Counted from the stretch's first letter, positions 8,993-16,089 are shown. The stretch: DNA of 25,185 nt from Prolixibacteraceae bacterium UBA6162 (GCA_002428215.1 DIUI01000072.1:1-25185), one strand, 5' to 3'. The notes: generated by a model not told the origin, from the letters alone. Made by a program: numbers and translations.

Positions 8993-9022
8993 GGATGTTT
9001 TTTTCAGTTTACGGATGATAGT

Positions 9023-9631
9023 CTACCTATCGCGCATTTCGCTGGTGTCGATAAGCTTAAAAAGCATTTGCCTTGCCCTGAAAAGCTGCGCCTTTACTGT
9101 ACCCAGAGGCAGATTTAACTCGGCTGCGATCTCTTCGTACGAAAGTTCTTTAAAGTAGCGGTACTCGACCAGAGCCTGGTATCTGGGCTTTAGTTTTCGC
9201 ACAACCCGGCGCATTAGAATCGCTTTTTGCTTGCGTATCAGTTTCTCTTCAGGATTTGGGTCCTTCGACCGAATTCGCGCTGCAACATCGTTCTCCTGAT
9301 TGGGTGATCCTGATTCAATAGGAAGATAGTTGCTTCGGCTTTTTCGTAAAAAGTCAATGCAGTTGTTGGTAGCAATTTTGAAGAGCCAGGTACTGAAGGC
9401 ATAATTGGGAGAATATTGATGGAGGTTTTTGAAAGCTTTGCCAAACGCCTCCAGTGTGAGGTCTTCAGCATCACTTTTGTTGTTAACCATTTTTAGCATC
9501 ATAAAGAAGATGGCATCTTTGTACCTGCCTAGAAGCCTGCCAAATGCAGTTTCATCTCCAGTCAATGCAGCTTGAACCAGCTCGTAATCGCGCAGCGCCT
9601 TTTCCGACAGATGAGAATTTACTTCCTCCAT
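9023..9631 (-). CDS. ECF-type RNA polymerase sigma factor
   Basis: About 202 residues from the ATG at 9631; the frame is open to 9664, but those 11 extra residues are Lys/Ser-rich and lie inside the upstream gene, so the internal start (MEEVNSHL) is preferred. Region 2 is at about 34-100 (RYKDAIFFMMLKMV, then DAEDLTLEAFGKAFKNL and FSTWLFKIATNNCIDFLRK). A linker of about 45 residues is followed by region 4 (LKPRYQALVEYRYFKELSYEEIA, then PLGTVKAQLFRAR), a helix-turn-helix for the -35 site. Regions 1.1 and 3 are absent, as expected for group 4. The start overlaps the end of the GT2-like gene by 13 nt, showing translational coupling. No anti-sigma gene is adjacent, so activity control is not apparent from the neighbourhood. 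Confidence 0.93.
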   Translation of the reverse strand: MEEVNSHLSEKALRDYELVQAALTGDETAFGRLLGRYKDAIFFMMLKMVNNKSDAEDLTLEAFGKAFKNLHQYSPNYAFSTWLFKIATNNCIDFLRKSRSNYLPIESGSPNQENDVAARIRSKDPNPEEKLIRKQKAILMRRVVRKLKPRYQALVEYRYFKELSYEEIAAELNLPLGTVKAQLFRARQMLFKLIDTSEMRDR

Positions 9632-10767
9632 TTTCGATTTACTCTTTGAGCAAAAAACTGCCAACGCGCCATCGCTTTAAGGTAAGGACTGCCGAGGCTG
9701 TAAAGTAGCGAAGTTACAAATAATTTCTGTTCCCCTAACCTACGCTGAAGCCTGCTTATGATCAATGTGTAGATAAGTGCCATCACCAGGAGCATTAATC
9801 CTGGATAGATGTACAATGCAGGTATCCAAAACAGCAGTATTGCAAATAGCGGAATCAGAAGCATATAGGTGAATCGGCTCAGAGTCATATACACTCGTGT
9901 AAGCAAAGGCAAATATTTACCCAGATTGTAGTAACGCCGGTAGAGCTCATTAATGGCTCCCGGTTCGGCTTCTGACCGTCGTCGGAGCGTTAAACTTGCC
10001 ACTGGCAATACCTCAACCTTGTTGTGCTGAATGGTTTTGTTCAGTATAACCTCCATGTTCAAAAACATTTCTCCCAATTGGCCGGCAAAACCTCCTGCCT
10101 TGAAATAGTCTGCCTTGTTGAAGGCCACGTTCTCCTCGCTTACCACAAATGGCATTCGGTTGAGGCAGTAGGCCATGCTTTCGATATTCTGGAAGAAGGT
10201 CTCGGAGCGGACAATTGCATGCCTGTAGCCCTCTTGGGGATAAAGGTTACTGTACCCAACAACCATACCTTTACCCCGCGAAATGGCTGAAGAGATGGTT
10301 GGCAGCCACAATGGGTCGGGGGGATCGGTTATGGGAGAAACCATTATAACCCAATCGTTCGAAGCGGCTTTCATCCCCAGATTTCTGGCCATTTTTTCCG
10401 AATGCCTGGTTTTCTGATTGAGGGTGGTAATTTTTAAATGCTTATACTCATTGCGCAGCATTCCAAGCATCATAGGGGTGTAGTCTTCCGAAAAGTCATC
10501 GACAACCAACACCTCGTAATGGGGATAGGGAAGTGTGAGCCATCTGGGAAGTCGCTCCTTCATCTCCTCATATCCGTTGCGAATGGCCATAAGTAGTGTG
10601 AAGGATTCCGAGGCAGAACCAGCCGGCACCGGTTTACGAAATGCCAGTCGCCCGTGAAAGAAAAGAATGTGCACCATTCTTATCAGCCATACGGACCCGA
10701 ATATCGCTAGGGGTATAATTTCACTATTGTTTGGGACCGGAAAAATCAGGCTTGGATCGAAAGACAT
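9619..10767 (-). CDS. Membrane-associated GT2-like glycosyltransferase, catalytic motifs degenerate
   Basis: 382 residues. An N-terminal membrane helix (about 15-36) is followed by a GT-A-like domain: FTLLMAIRNG near 56, VLVVDDFSED near 87, KMARNLGMKAASNDWVI near 125, and ENVAFNKADYFKAGGF near 212. Two further membrane helices lie about 298-345. The overall order matches processive-type GT2 enzymes of Bacteroidota cell envelopes. The usual metal-binding TDAD motif is replaced by SPITDPPDP (144-152), and the usual acidic (D/E)D motif after AGGF is GEMFLNM (232-238); the basic motif survives as LRRRSE (261-266). The protein may therefore be a non-catalytic relative or have altered chemistry. 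It is the first gene of the GT2-sigma-rsmG run, with a candidate TAnnTTTG element just upstream. Confidence 0.82.
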   Translation of the reverse strand: MSFDPSLIFPVPNNSEIIPLAIFGSVWLIRMVHILFFHGRLAFRKPVPAGSASESFTLLMAIRNGYEEMKERLPRWLTLPYPHYEVLVVDDFSEDYTPMMLGMLRNEYKHLKITTLNQKTRHSEKMARNLGMKAASNDWVIMVSPITDPPDPLWLPTISSAISRGKGMVVGYSNLYPQEGYRHAIVRSETFFQNIESMAYCLNRMPFVVSEENVAFNKADYFKAGGFAGQLGEMFLNMEVILNKTIQHNKVEVLPVASLTLRRRSEAEPGAINELYRRYYNLGKYLPLLTRVYMTLSRFTYMLLIPLFAILLFWIPALYIYPGLMLLVMALIYTLIISRLQRRLGEQKLFVTSLLYSLGSPYLKAMARWQFFAQRVNRKWRK

Positions 10768-10781
10768 TTTAATCGTTTTTG

Positions 10782-10789
10782 CAAAATTA
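10782..10789 (-). promoter_or_regulatory. Candidate -7 promoter element for the GT2-sigma-rsmG operon
   Basis: Read on the minus strand this is TAATTTTG, a full match to the Bacteroidota -7 consensus TAnnTTTG. It lies 14 nt before the ATG at 10767, implying a leader of only about 7-8 nt. The -33 side has no TTTG at the usual 19-21 nt spacing, only GTTTAA about 23 nt away, so the call is tentative. Confidence 0.4.
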
Positions 10790-10986
10790 AGCGTAATTCT
10801 GAGATACCGGATTAAACCATCCTTATTTCATGCCTGATTGTTAAATTAATGGGGATATAATTTCGATGGAGGCCTTATTCTGATATTTATTGCCGTGTGC
10901 TGTTATCCCCATTTATTAAGGGTTTATAAGTTGTCCGAAATTTTTTTACTGGCAGCGCCAGGGGCTCCCGGACAGATGCATAGACC

Positions 10987-11002
10987 GCTGACAAATGTCA
11001 GC
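10987..11002. repeat. Perfect inverted repeat (7-2-7) upstream of tgt
   Basis: GCTGACA-AA-TGTCAGC, 7-bp arms with a 2-nt centre. It lies 42-57 bp upstream of the tgt -33 candidate, a place where a dimeric regulator could bind. Its function is inferred only from symmetry and position. Confidence 0.6.
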
Positions 11003-11013
11003 ATGCTCTGAGG

Positions 11014-11029
11014 AAAGTTTTGAAACTTT
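11014..11029. repeat. Second perfect inverted repeat (7-2-7) upstream of tgt
   Basis: AAAGTTT-TG-AAACTTT, with the same arm and centre lengths as the repeat 27 bp upstream but a different sequence. It lies about 15 bp before the candidate -33 element. It could be an operator or simply AT-rich symmetry. Confidence 0.55.
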
Positions 11030-11043
11030 GGTGACTTTCATCA

Positions 11044-11076
11044 TTTCGGGCAGTTGCTATATATTGACTATATTTG
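11044..11076 (+). promoter_or_regulatory. Promoter of tgt-lptG (Bacteroidota type)
   Basis: TATATTTG at 11069-11076 is a perfect TAnnTTTG -7 element. TTTC at 11044-11047 matches three of four bases of the -33 TTTG, with a 21-nt spacer. Transcription would begin near 11083, about 14 nt before the ATG at 11097, which argues for that start codon. Confidence 0.6.
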
Positions 11077-11096
11077 ACCCCGTTTTCGATACTACC

Positions 11097-12227
11097 ATGG
11101 AGTTCATACTCGAACATTCGAATACCGGCTGCGGTGCAAGAGCAGGCCGGCTTGAAACCCCGCACGGCCAGATTCTGACACCGATTTTTATGCCGGTCGG
11201 AACTGCTGGCTCCGTGAAAGGGATACATGCCCGCGATTTGCGCAGTGATATTGGTGCGCAAATCATTCTGGGAAACACCTACCACCTCTATCTTCGTCCC
11301 GGGTTACCGGTGATTGAAGCAGCCGGTGGATTGCACCGTTTTAATGGATGGGATGGGCCAATTCTTACGGATAGCGGAGGTTTTCAGGTTTTCTCTTTGG
11401 GGGACCTTCGAAAACTCTCCGAAGACGGGGTGCGTTTTCAGTCACACATCGACGGCTCTTATCACTTGTTTACCCCCGAAAATGTGGTGGACATTCAGCG
11501 CTCTATTGGTGCCGATATTATAATGGCATTCGATGAGTGTGCACCTGGAGATTCTGACCATCAATATGCACGAAAATCGCTCGAGCTCACCCAGCGCTGG
11601 CTTGAGCGGGGCTATCAAAGATTTGTAGCCACCCAGCCAAAATATGGATACCCACAATCATTTTTTCCTATAGTGCAGGGCGCAGGTTTTGCCGACCTGC
11701 GAAAAACTGCTGCCATCGATATCCGGAACTATCCTGCCGATGGTTATGCAATTGGCGGACTGGCGGTTGGAGAGCCGGAAGCGGTAATGTACGAAATGAT
11801 TGAAGTGGTCAATGCCGAGTTGCCCACCAATAAGCCACGATATCTAATGGGTGTAGGAACTCCGGCCAATCTGCTTGAGGCCATAGGACGCGGAGTCGAT
11901 ATGTTTGATTGTGTTATGCCTACCCGCAATGGCCGAAACGGCATGTTGTTTACTTCCAAGGGTATTATCAATATACGAAACAACCGCTGGGCAAACGACC
12001 ATTCGCCCGTTGATCCGGATGGTACCTCGTTTGTTGATCACCACTACTCAAGAGCCTATTTGCGCCATCTTATCATTTCTAAGGAGATGCTGGGTGCCCA
12101 AATCGCCAGTCAGCACAATCTTGCCTTCTACCTTTGGCTGGTGGGCGAGGCACGACGCCGTATTCTGGATGGCAGCTTTACATCATGGCAACCCGATATG
12201 ATTCAGCAACTAAAGGTCAGATTGTAG
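11097..12227 (+). CDS. tgt: tRNA-guanine transglycosylase (queuine tRNA-ribosyltransferase)
   Basis: 376 residues from the ATG at 11097, matching the family N-terminus (MEFILEHSNTGCGARAG); an upstream in-frame ATG at 10995 would add 34 residues and lies above the promoter. The enzyme exchanges guanine-34 of GUN-anticodon tRNAs for preQ1 in queuosine synthesis. Visible motifs are PIFMPVGT near 29, TDSGGFQVFS near 91 (catalytic base D92), GGLAVGE near 220, and DCVMPTRNGRNG near 271 (nucleophile D271). The zinc-binding CxCxxC loop of E. coli and Zymomonas Tgt is absent: the segment reads DPDGTSFVDHHYSRAYLRHL (306-325), although the fourth-ligand histidine survives in SQHNL near 340. From memory, Bacteroidota Tgt proteins share this pattern. 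The stop is 3 nt before lptG, so the two form an operon. Confidence 0.95.
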   Translation: MEFILEHSNTGCGARAGRLETPHGQILTPIFMPVGTAGSVKGIHARDLRSDIGAQIILGNTYHLYLRPGLPVIEAAGGLHRFNGWDGPILTDSGGFQVFSLGDLRKLSEDGVRFQSHIDGSYHLFTPENVVDIQRSIGADIIMAFDECAPGDSDHQYARKSLELTQRWLERGYQRFVATQPKYGYPQSFFPIVQGAGFADLRKTAAIDIRNYPADGYAIGGLAVGEPEAVMYEMIEVVNAELPTNKPRYLMGVGTPANLLEAIGRGVDMFDCVMPTRNGRNGMLFTSKGIINIRNNRWANDHSPVDPDGTSFVDHHYSRAYLRHLIISKEMLGAQIASQHNLAFYLWLVGEARRRILDGSFTSWQPDMIQQLKVRL

Positions 12228-12230
12228 CCC

Positions 12231-13310
12231 ATGAAACACTACCGGATTATAGATTTCTACATCACCAAAAAGTTCCTGGGAACCTTTTTCTATTCCATAG
12301 CGCTTATCATTAGCATTGCTACGGTTTTTGACATTTCCGAAAACCTCGATGATTTTCTTTCGAAAGACATTCCGGCCCGGGACATAATTTTTGACTACTA
12401 TCTCAATTTTATTCCCTATTTCTCGAATCTTTTCAGTCCGATGTTCACATTTATTGCCGTAATCTATTTTACCTCAAAAATGGCTTACGACAGTGAGATA
12501 ATTGCCATTCTGAGCAGTGGGGTTTCGTACAGGCGTCTTATGAGACCTTATCTTGTTTCGGCCACGGTAATTGCCATGCTTTCATTTACGCTGGGTAATT
12601 ATGTTATCCCGGAGGCCAATGAAGGGAGGGTGAACTTTCGAAATCGTTATATCAATCAGGCCAGGATTAAAAACGAGATAAATATCCACCGCCAGATAGA
12701 ACCAGGGGTATACATCTATATGACCTCCTTCAGTGCCAACAATATTGGTTCACGATTTACCCTGGAACGATTTGAAGGCCGAAGGTTGGTGGAAAAACTA
12801 TCGGCCGATAATATCCGTTGGGATGAAGAGACCGAAAAATGGATAATAAACAACTACTGGATCAGGACATTTGAAGATGACCGGGAGATCATTACCAGAG
12901 GCTACCGGATTGATACCACCCTTAATATGACTCCCGGAGAGTTCAGACTGGAACTCGATCTTATGGAAACCCTCAATACGCCTGAACTTCGTCAGGAGAT
13001 TGCGAGCATGCGCTCCAGAGGGGTAAATCCCGTCACCTATGATATAGAGTTGCAGAAACGATTTGCAATGCCTTTCTCAGCCTTCATTTTAACAATTATA
13101 GGGGTATCGCTTGCTTCACGTAAGGTAAAGGGCGGCTTGGGGCTGCATCTGGGTATTGGTCTTTTACTAAGTTTCTCATACATTCTGTTTCAGCAGATAT
13201 CGGTGGTCTTTGCCATTAGCGGCAATGTGCCCACACTGGTTGCTGTATGGATCCCCAACCTTTTGTACAGCTTGATCGCCCTTTTTCTCTATAAATGGGC
13301 GGCCAGATAA
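12231..13310 (+). CDS. lptG: LptF/LptG-family permease (LPS export)
   Basis: 359 residues, the length of E. coli LptG. The opening RIIDFYITKKFLGTFFYSIA is typical of the YjgP/YjgQ family. Six membrane segments can be seen: about 13-33, 57-82 and 103-123 before the periplasmic domain, and about 272-292, 302-322 and 332-354 after it. The central region (about 130-265) is the beta-jellyroll that passes LPS to LptC/LptA. In the family two such permease chains work with the ATPase LptB in the inner membrane to extract lipopolysaccharide. LptF is the alternative name; single-gene context cannot separate them firmly, but linkage to tgt is common for the LptG-type gene in Bacteroidota. No terminator is evident in the 163 nt that follow. 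Confidence 0.9.
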   Translation: MKHYRIIDFYITKKFLGTFFYSIALIISIATVFDISENLDDFLSKDIPARDIIFDYYLNFIPYFSNLFSPMFTFIAVIYFTSKMAYDSEIIAILSSGVSYRRLMRPYLVSATVIAMLSFTLGNYVIPEANEGRVNFRNRYINQARIKNEINIHRQIEPGVYIYMTSFSANNIGSRFTLERFEGRRLVEKLSADNIRWDEETEKWIINNYWIRTFEDDREIITRGYRIDTTLNMTPGEFRLELDLMETLNTPELRQEIASMRSRGVNPVTYDIELQKRFAMPFSAFILTIIGVSLASRKVKGGLGLHLGIGLLLSFSYILFQQISVVFAISGNVPTLVAVWIPNLLYSLIALFLYKWAAR

Positions 13311-13387
13311 AACCTTCAAACCAATGGTAAAAATTTTCTAAACAGGCGGTTATAAAATCTTTAATAATCATTAAAACAAAATATGTC

Positions 13388-13397
13388 GGACCGGTCC
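13388..13397. repeat. Perfect 10-bp palindrome upstream of mmdA
   Basis: GGACCGGTCC is fully self-complementary. It lies 15 bp before the first of two -7 elements, and a second, shorter palindrome GTCCGGAC lies at 13436-13443 just after them. Both share the GTCC/GGAC core, so they could be paired regulator sites around the promoter. Confidence 0.5.
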
Positions 13398-13411
13398 ACC
13401 AAAAAAATGGC

Positions 13412-13430
13412 TACTTTTGATCTATGTTTG
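13412..13430 (+). promoter_or_regulatory. Two adjacent candidate -7 elements for mmdA
   Basis: TACTTTTG at 13412-13419 and TATGTTTG at 13423-13430 each match TAnnTTTG completely. No TTTG is found at the expected -33 distance for either, so one or both may need an activator. Transcription from the second would give a leader of about 35 nt before the ATG at 13474. Confidence 0.5.
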
Positions 13431-13473
13431 AGGTAGTCCGGACAGGGAGAATCACTAACCAAAAATTGAAATT

Positions 13474-15018
13474 ATGTCATTAAGAAGCAACATTCTTGAT
13501 CTTCGCAAACGCAAAAAAGAGGTTCAAAAGGGAGGGGGAGACGAAGCCATCGAAAAACAGGTTCAGATGGGGAAACTTACCGCCCGTGAACGTGTCCTTT
13601 CCATTCTCGATGAAGATTCTTTCCACGAATATGATCTTTTCGTTGAACATAGCACCCGGGATTTCGGTATGGAATCGAAGGTGTTGCATGGCGATGGTGT
13701 AATTATAGGAACCGGAACCATGAACAATAAACCGGTTTGTATTTTCGCACAGGATTTCACCGTAGCGGGTGGTTCTCTCGGACTTATGCATGCCCGGAAA
13801 ATTACTAAAATTATGGACCATGCCCTGAAAATGAGAGTTCCGCTCATTGGTATCAACGACTCGGGGGGTGCACGTATACAGGAGGGTGTAAATTCTTTGG
13901 CAGGTTATGGTGAAATTTTCTTCCGTAATACCCTTGCTTCGGGAGTAATCCCGCAGATCTCTGTGATTTTGGGGCCATGTGCGGGCGGTGCGGTTTATTC
14001 TCCGGCCTTGACCGACTTTGTATTTGTGGTCGAAAACATTTCGAAAATGTTTATTACCGGTCCGAGTGTTATTAAGTCGGTGCTTGGCGAGGATATTTCC
14101 ATGGAAGAGCTTGGGGGAGCCAAAGTGCATGCCGAAATTACCGGTAATGCCCATTTTTATGCCTTGAGTGAGCAGGAGTGCTTCAAGCAGATTAAACAGC
14201 TGATTTCCTATATTCCATGGAACAATCAGGACCGTGCCGAAGTTATTCCTCCTAAGGCCCCCAAGAAGGCATTTAAAATTGAAAAGATTGTTCCTGCCGA
14301 TCCCCGCATTCCATACGACATGCGCGAAATTATCAAGTCGATTACCGACGGTTCGGAGTTTTTGGAAATCATGGAGTATTTTGCTCCGAACATTATTATC
14401 GGCTTTGGCCGTCTCGATGGCGAGACTGTCGGGTTTGTGGCCAATCAGCCTTTAGTGCTGGCGGGGGTGCTCGATTGCGATAGTTCCGACAAAGCAGCCA
14501 GGTTTATCCGTTATTGCAATGCATTCAATATTCCAATCGTTACCCTCGAAGACCTTCCAGGCTATTTGCCGGGTGTTGATCAGGAGCATGCCGGTGTAAT
14601 CAGGCATGGTGCAAAAATACTTTATGCCTATAGCGAGGCTACTGTAGCCAAGGTTACGGTAATTCTGAGGAAAGCTTATGGTGGAGGCTATATCGCGATG
14701 AACTCCCGTCATCTCAGAGCTGACTTTGTATTTGCCTGGCCTGCAGCCGAGATTGCCGTTATGGGCCCCGAAGGAGCAGCAAATATTGTTTTCCGTAAGG
14801 AGATTATGGAAGCCGAAGATCCCGAGGCTATGCGGCAGCAGAAAATTCAGGAGTACAAGGATAAGTTTGCCAATCCTTATGTGGCGGCTGCCAAGGGTTA
14901 CATCGATGAGGTTATTGAACCCAGAGAAACCCGTCAACGCATACTGCATGCCCTTAAAGTGTCGAAAAATAAGAGTGTGTTTCTGCCCAACAAAAAGCAT
15001 GGAATCCCTCCGTTTTAA
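13474..15018 (+). CDS. mmdA: Acyl-CoA carboxylase beta subunit / methylmalonyl-CoA decarboxylase alpha subunit
   Basis: 514 residues, the standard length for the biotin-dependent carboxyltransferase of propionyl-CoA carboxylase (PccB) and methylmalonyl-CoA decarboxylase (MmdA). N-terminal crotonase half: QMGKLTARERVLSILDEDSF near 31, FAQDFTVAGGSLG near 91, the oxyanion loop SGGARIQEG near 130, and GPCAGGAVYSPALTDF near 167. C-terminal half: RKAYGGGYIAMNSRHLRAD and FAWPAAEIAVMGPEGA, between about 395 and 435. The enzyme moves a carboxyl group between biotin and an acyl-CoA, most likely propionyl/methylmalonyl-CoA in the succinate-propionate route of Bacteroidota. A biotin carrier gene follows after 40 nt; neither a biotin carboxylase nor the membrane decarboxylase subunits are in the window, so direction of the reaction is not decided by context. 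Confidence 0.93.
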   Translation: MSLRSNILDLRKRKKEVQKGGGDEAIEKQVQMGKLTARERVLSILDEDSFHEYDLFVEHSTRDFGMESKVLHGDGVIIGTGTMNNKPVCIFAQDFTVAGGSLGLMHARKITKIMDHALKMRVPLIGINDSGGARIQEGVNSLAGYGEIFFRNTLASGVIPQISVILGPCAGGAVYSPALTDFVFVVENISKMFITGPSVIKSVLGEDISMEELGGAKVHAEITGNAHFYALSEQECFKQIKQLISYIPWNNQDRAEVIPPKAPKKAFKIEKIVPADPRIPYDMREIIKSITDGSEFLEIMEYFAPNIIIGFGRLDGETVGFVANQPLVLAGVLDCDSSDKAARFIRYCNAFNIPIVTLEDLPGYLPGVDQEHAGVIRHGAKILYAYSEATVAKVTVILRKAYGGGYIAMNSRHLRADFVFAWPAAEIAVMGPEGAANIVFRKEIMEAEDPEAMRQQKIQEYKDKFANPYVAAAKGYIDEVIEPRETRQRILHALKVSKNKSVFLPNKKHGIPPF

Positions 15019-15058
15019 TTTTTCAGTCGCTTAATGGTATACTAATTTAATAGTAAAA

Positions 15059-15391
15059 ATGGTAAAAGAAACGCAAAAGATCCCTATGGAATCGTTGATT
15101 GTACAGGGAGCCAAATATGAAACAAGGCTTACCAATAAATTTCGGAATCGAAAAGTATGGGAGCCTGTTAATCCAAATTTGATCATCTCATTCATTCCGG
15201 GTACCATTATCGATGTGATGATTAAGCCCGGTCAAAAGCTAAAGGCAGGCGATGCAATGCTGGTCCTTGAAGCGATGAAGATGCACAATAATGTGTTGAT
15301 GCCCTTTAATGGCGAAATCGTGAAGGTAAACGTAGCCCGCGACGAAATTGTCCCAAAAAATTATGTGCTTGTGGAAATAAAACCAACCTGA
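15059..15391 (+). CDS. Biotin carboxyl carrier protein (biotinyl domain)
   Basis: 110 residues. After a basic N-terminal segment of about 38 residues comes one biotinyl/lipoyl domain: FIPGTIIDVMIKPGQKL near 45, the biotinylation site EAMKM with lysine 74, and NGEIVKVNVARDEIV near 84-98. Biotin attached to this lysine shuttles carboxyl groups to or from the carboxyltransferase encoded 40 nt upstream. It is soluble with no membrane anchor, unlike OadG/MmdC-type gamma subunits. The N-terminal part lacks the Ala/Pro-rich linker often found in decarboxylase carriers. The operon ends 25 nt later at a strong terminator. Confidence 0.92.
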   Translation: MVKETQKIPMESLIVQGAKYETRLTNKFRNRKVWEPVNPNLIISFIPGTIIDVMIKPGQKLKAGDAMLVLEAMKMHNNVLMPFNGEIVKVNVARDEIVPKNYVLVEIKPT

Positions 15392-15416
15392 GTTTTGTTT
15401 TCATTGAAACCTACAA

Positions 15417-15451
15417 CAGAGGCCTTCGGATTCCGAAGGCCTCTGCTTTTT
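15417..15451 (+). terminator. Strong intrinsic terminator after the biotin carrier gene
   Basis: Perfect 13-bp stem (CAGAGGCCTTCGG at 15417-15429 with its complement at 15433-15445), a 3-nt loop ATT, then CTTTTT. It lies 25 nt after the TGA of the carrier gene. Confidence 0.9.
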
Positions 15452-15454
15452 GGG

Positions 15455-15485
15455 AAAAAGCAAAGCCGACCAAACAGCCGGCTTT
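15455..15485 (-). terminator. Terminator of the minus-strand repeat-protein gene
   Basis: On the minus strand: AAAGCCG, a 10-nt loop, CGGCTTT, then GCTTTTT. The 7-bp perfect stem and U-tract lie about 50 nt downstream of the stop at 15537. It stands back to back with the plus-strand terminator; the two U-tracts are themselves complementary (GCTTTTT-GGG-AAAAAGC). Confidence 0.7.
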
Positions 15486-15536
15486 TGCTTCAATGTATTT
15501 ATGAAAAGATTTGCCTTTATAAAGTGGATATAACCA

Positions 15537-15974
15537 CTACAACATTAAATTGGAATTCATAATTTGGGTTGAAGATCCTGATTTCCAAACATCCTGACTG
15601 GTCATCCAGTTCTCTATTTCCATTTTGGTGTCAGGTATTAGGGCGAAATAGTCCCAGATCATCGGGCTGGTCATCCAGTTTTCGAGTGTAAGTTTCGGAT
15701 CGGCTACGGCTACCTGTTTGTTCCATAATGAGGTGTTAACCATCCATCCTTCAATTTCCATTCTTGCATCTTCATTGGCTGCAATTCCCACCAGGTATTC
15801 CGGGGTCCACAGATAGTTATTGGTCATCCAAACCTCAATCTGTAAAGTAGGCTCTACAGTTGTTTGTGAAAATGTACTGTGTTTTTTGAATTTTCCGGCA
15901 GCTTCAGCACGGGGTGTAATAGATATGATTGAGAGCATCAGAATGGCGGCGATGGCTATTTTTCTTGTTTTCAT
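15537..15974 (-). CDS. Small secreted protein with four W-M-x5-W repeats, function unknown
   Basis: 145 residues. The N-terminus (MKTRKIAIAAILMLSIISIT, then AEAA) is a Sec signal peptide with likely cleavage near residue 25, and there is no lipobox cysteine, so the product should be periplasmic or secreted. The rest is four imperfect repeats with the pattern [LM]-x-[IL]-E-x-W-M-x5-W. Tryptophans fall at 49/56, 77/84, 100/107 and 123/130; glutamates at 47, 75, 98 and 121; unit spacings are 28, 23 and 23 residues. No cysteine is present and no catalytic motif is recognised. I recall short Bacteroidota secreted proteins of similar style annotated only as hypothetical, so the family is probably real but uncharacterised. 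The gene stands alone, with its own terminator and a 20-bp palindrome upstream. Confidence 0.85.
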   Translation of the reverse strand: MKTRKIAIAAILMLSIISITPRAEAAGKFKKHSTFSQTTVEPTLQIEVWMTNNYLWTPEYLVGIAANEDARMEIEGWMVNTSLWNKQVAVADPKLTLENWMTSPMIWDYFALIPDTKMEIENWMTSQDVWKSGSSTQIMNSNLML

Positions 15975-16089
15975 AACTTGTGTTTTAAAAATCGTTGTCT
16001 TTATTTGTTTTCAGTATGGGTATGACTTAAAAACAATGCAAAGGTTACAATAACAACAAAGCGTTCCATGCTAAATTCAGCCAATAGCA

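Larger units (their letters stand above)
10768..11096. other. 329-nt divergent intergenic region between GT2 gene and tgt
   Basis: No gene is called here; an in-frame upstream extension of tgt to 10995 is rejected because a promoter lies inside it. The stretch holds promoter elements for both flanking operons and three inverted repeats: AATGGGGATA (10848-10857) against TATCCCCATT (10904-10913); GCTGACA-AA-TGTCAGC at 10987-11002; and AAAGTTT-TG-AAACTTT at 11014-11029. The role of the repeats is unknown. No preQ1 riboswitch pattern was recognised. Confidence 0.5.

Noticed and set aside
10995..11096. N-terminal extension of tgt
   Set aside because: A complete TAnnTTTG promoter element lies inside it, and the family N-terminus begins at 11097.
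10768..11096. preQ1 riboswitch upstream of tgt
   Set aside because: No preQ1 aptamer pattern could be recognised, and the inferred leader of about 14 nt is too short to contain one.
15417..15485. Repeat element or CRISPR-like unit from the strong hairpins
   Set aside because: They are two back-to-back intrinsic terminators with U-tracts in opposite directions, and no repeated spacer structure exists.
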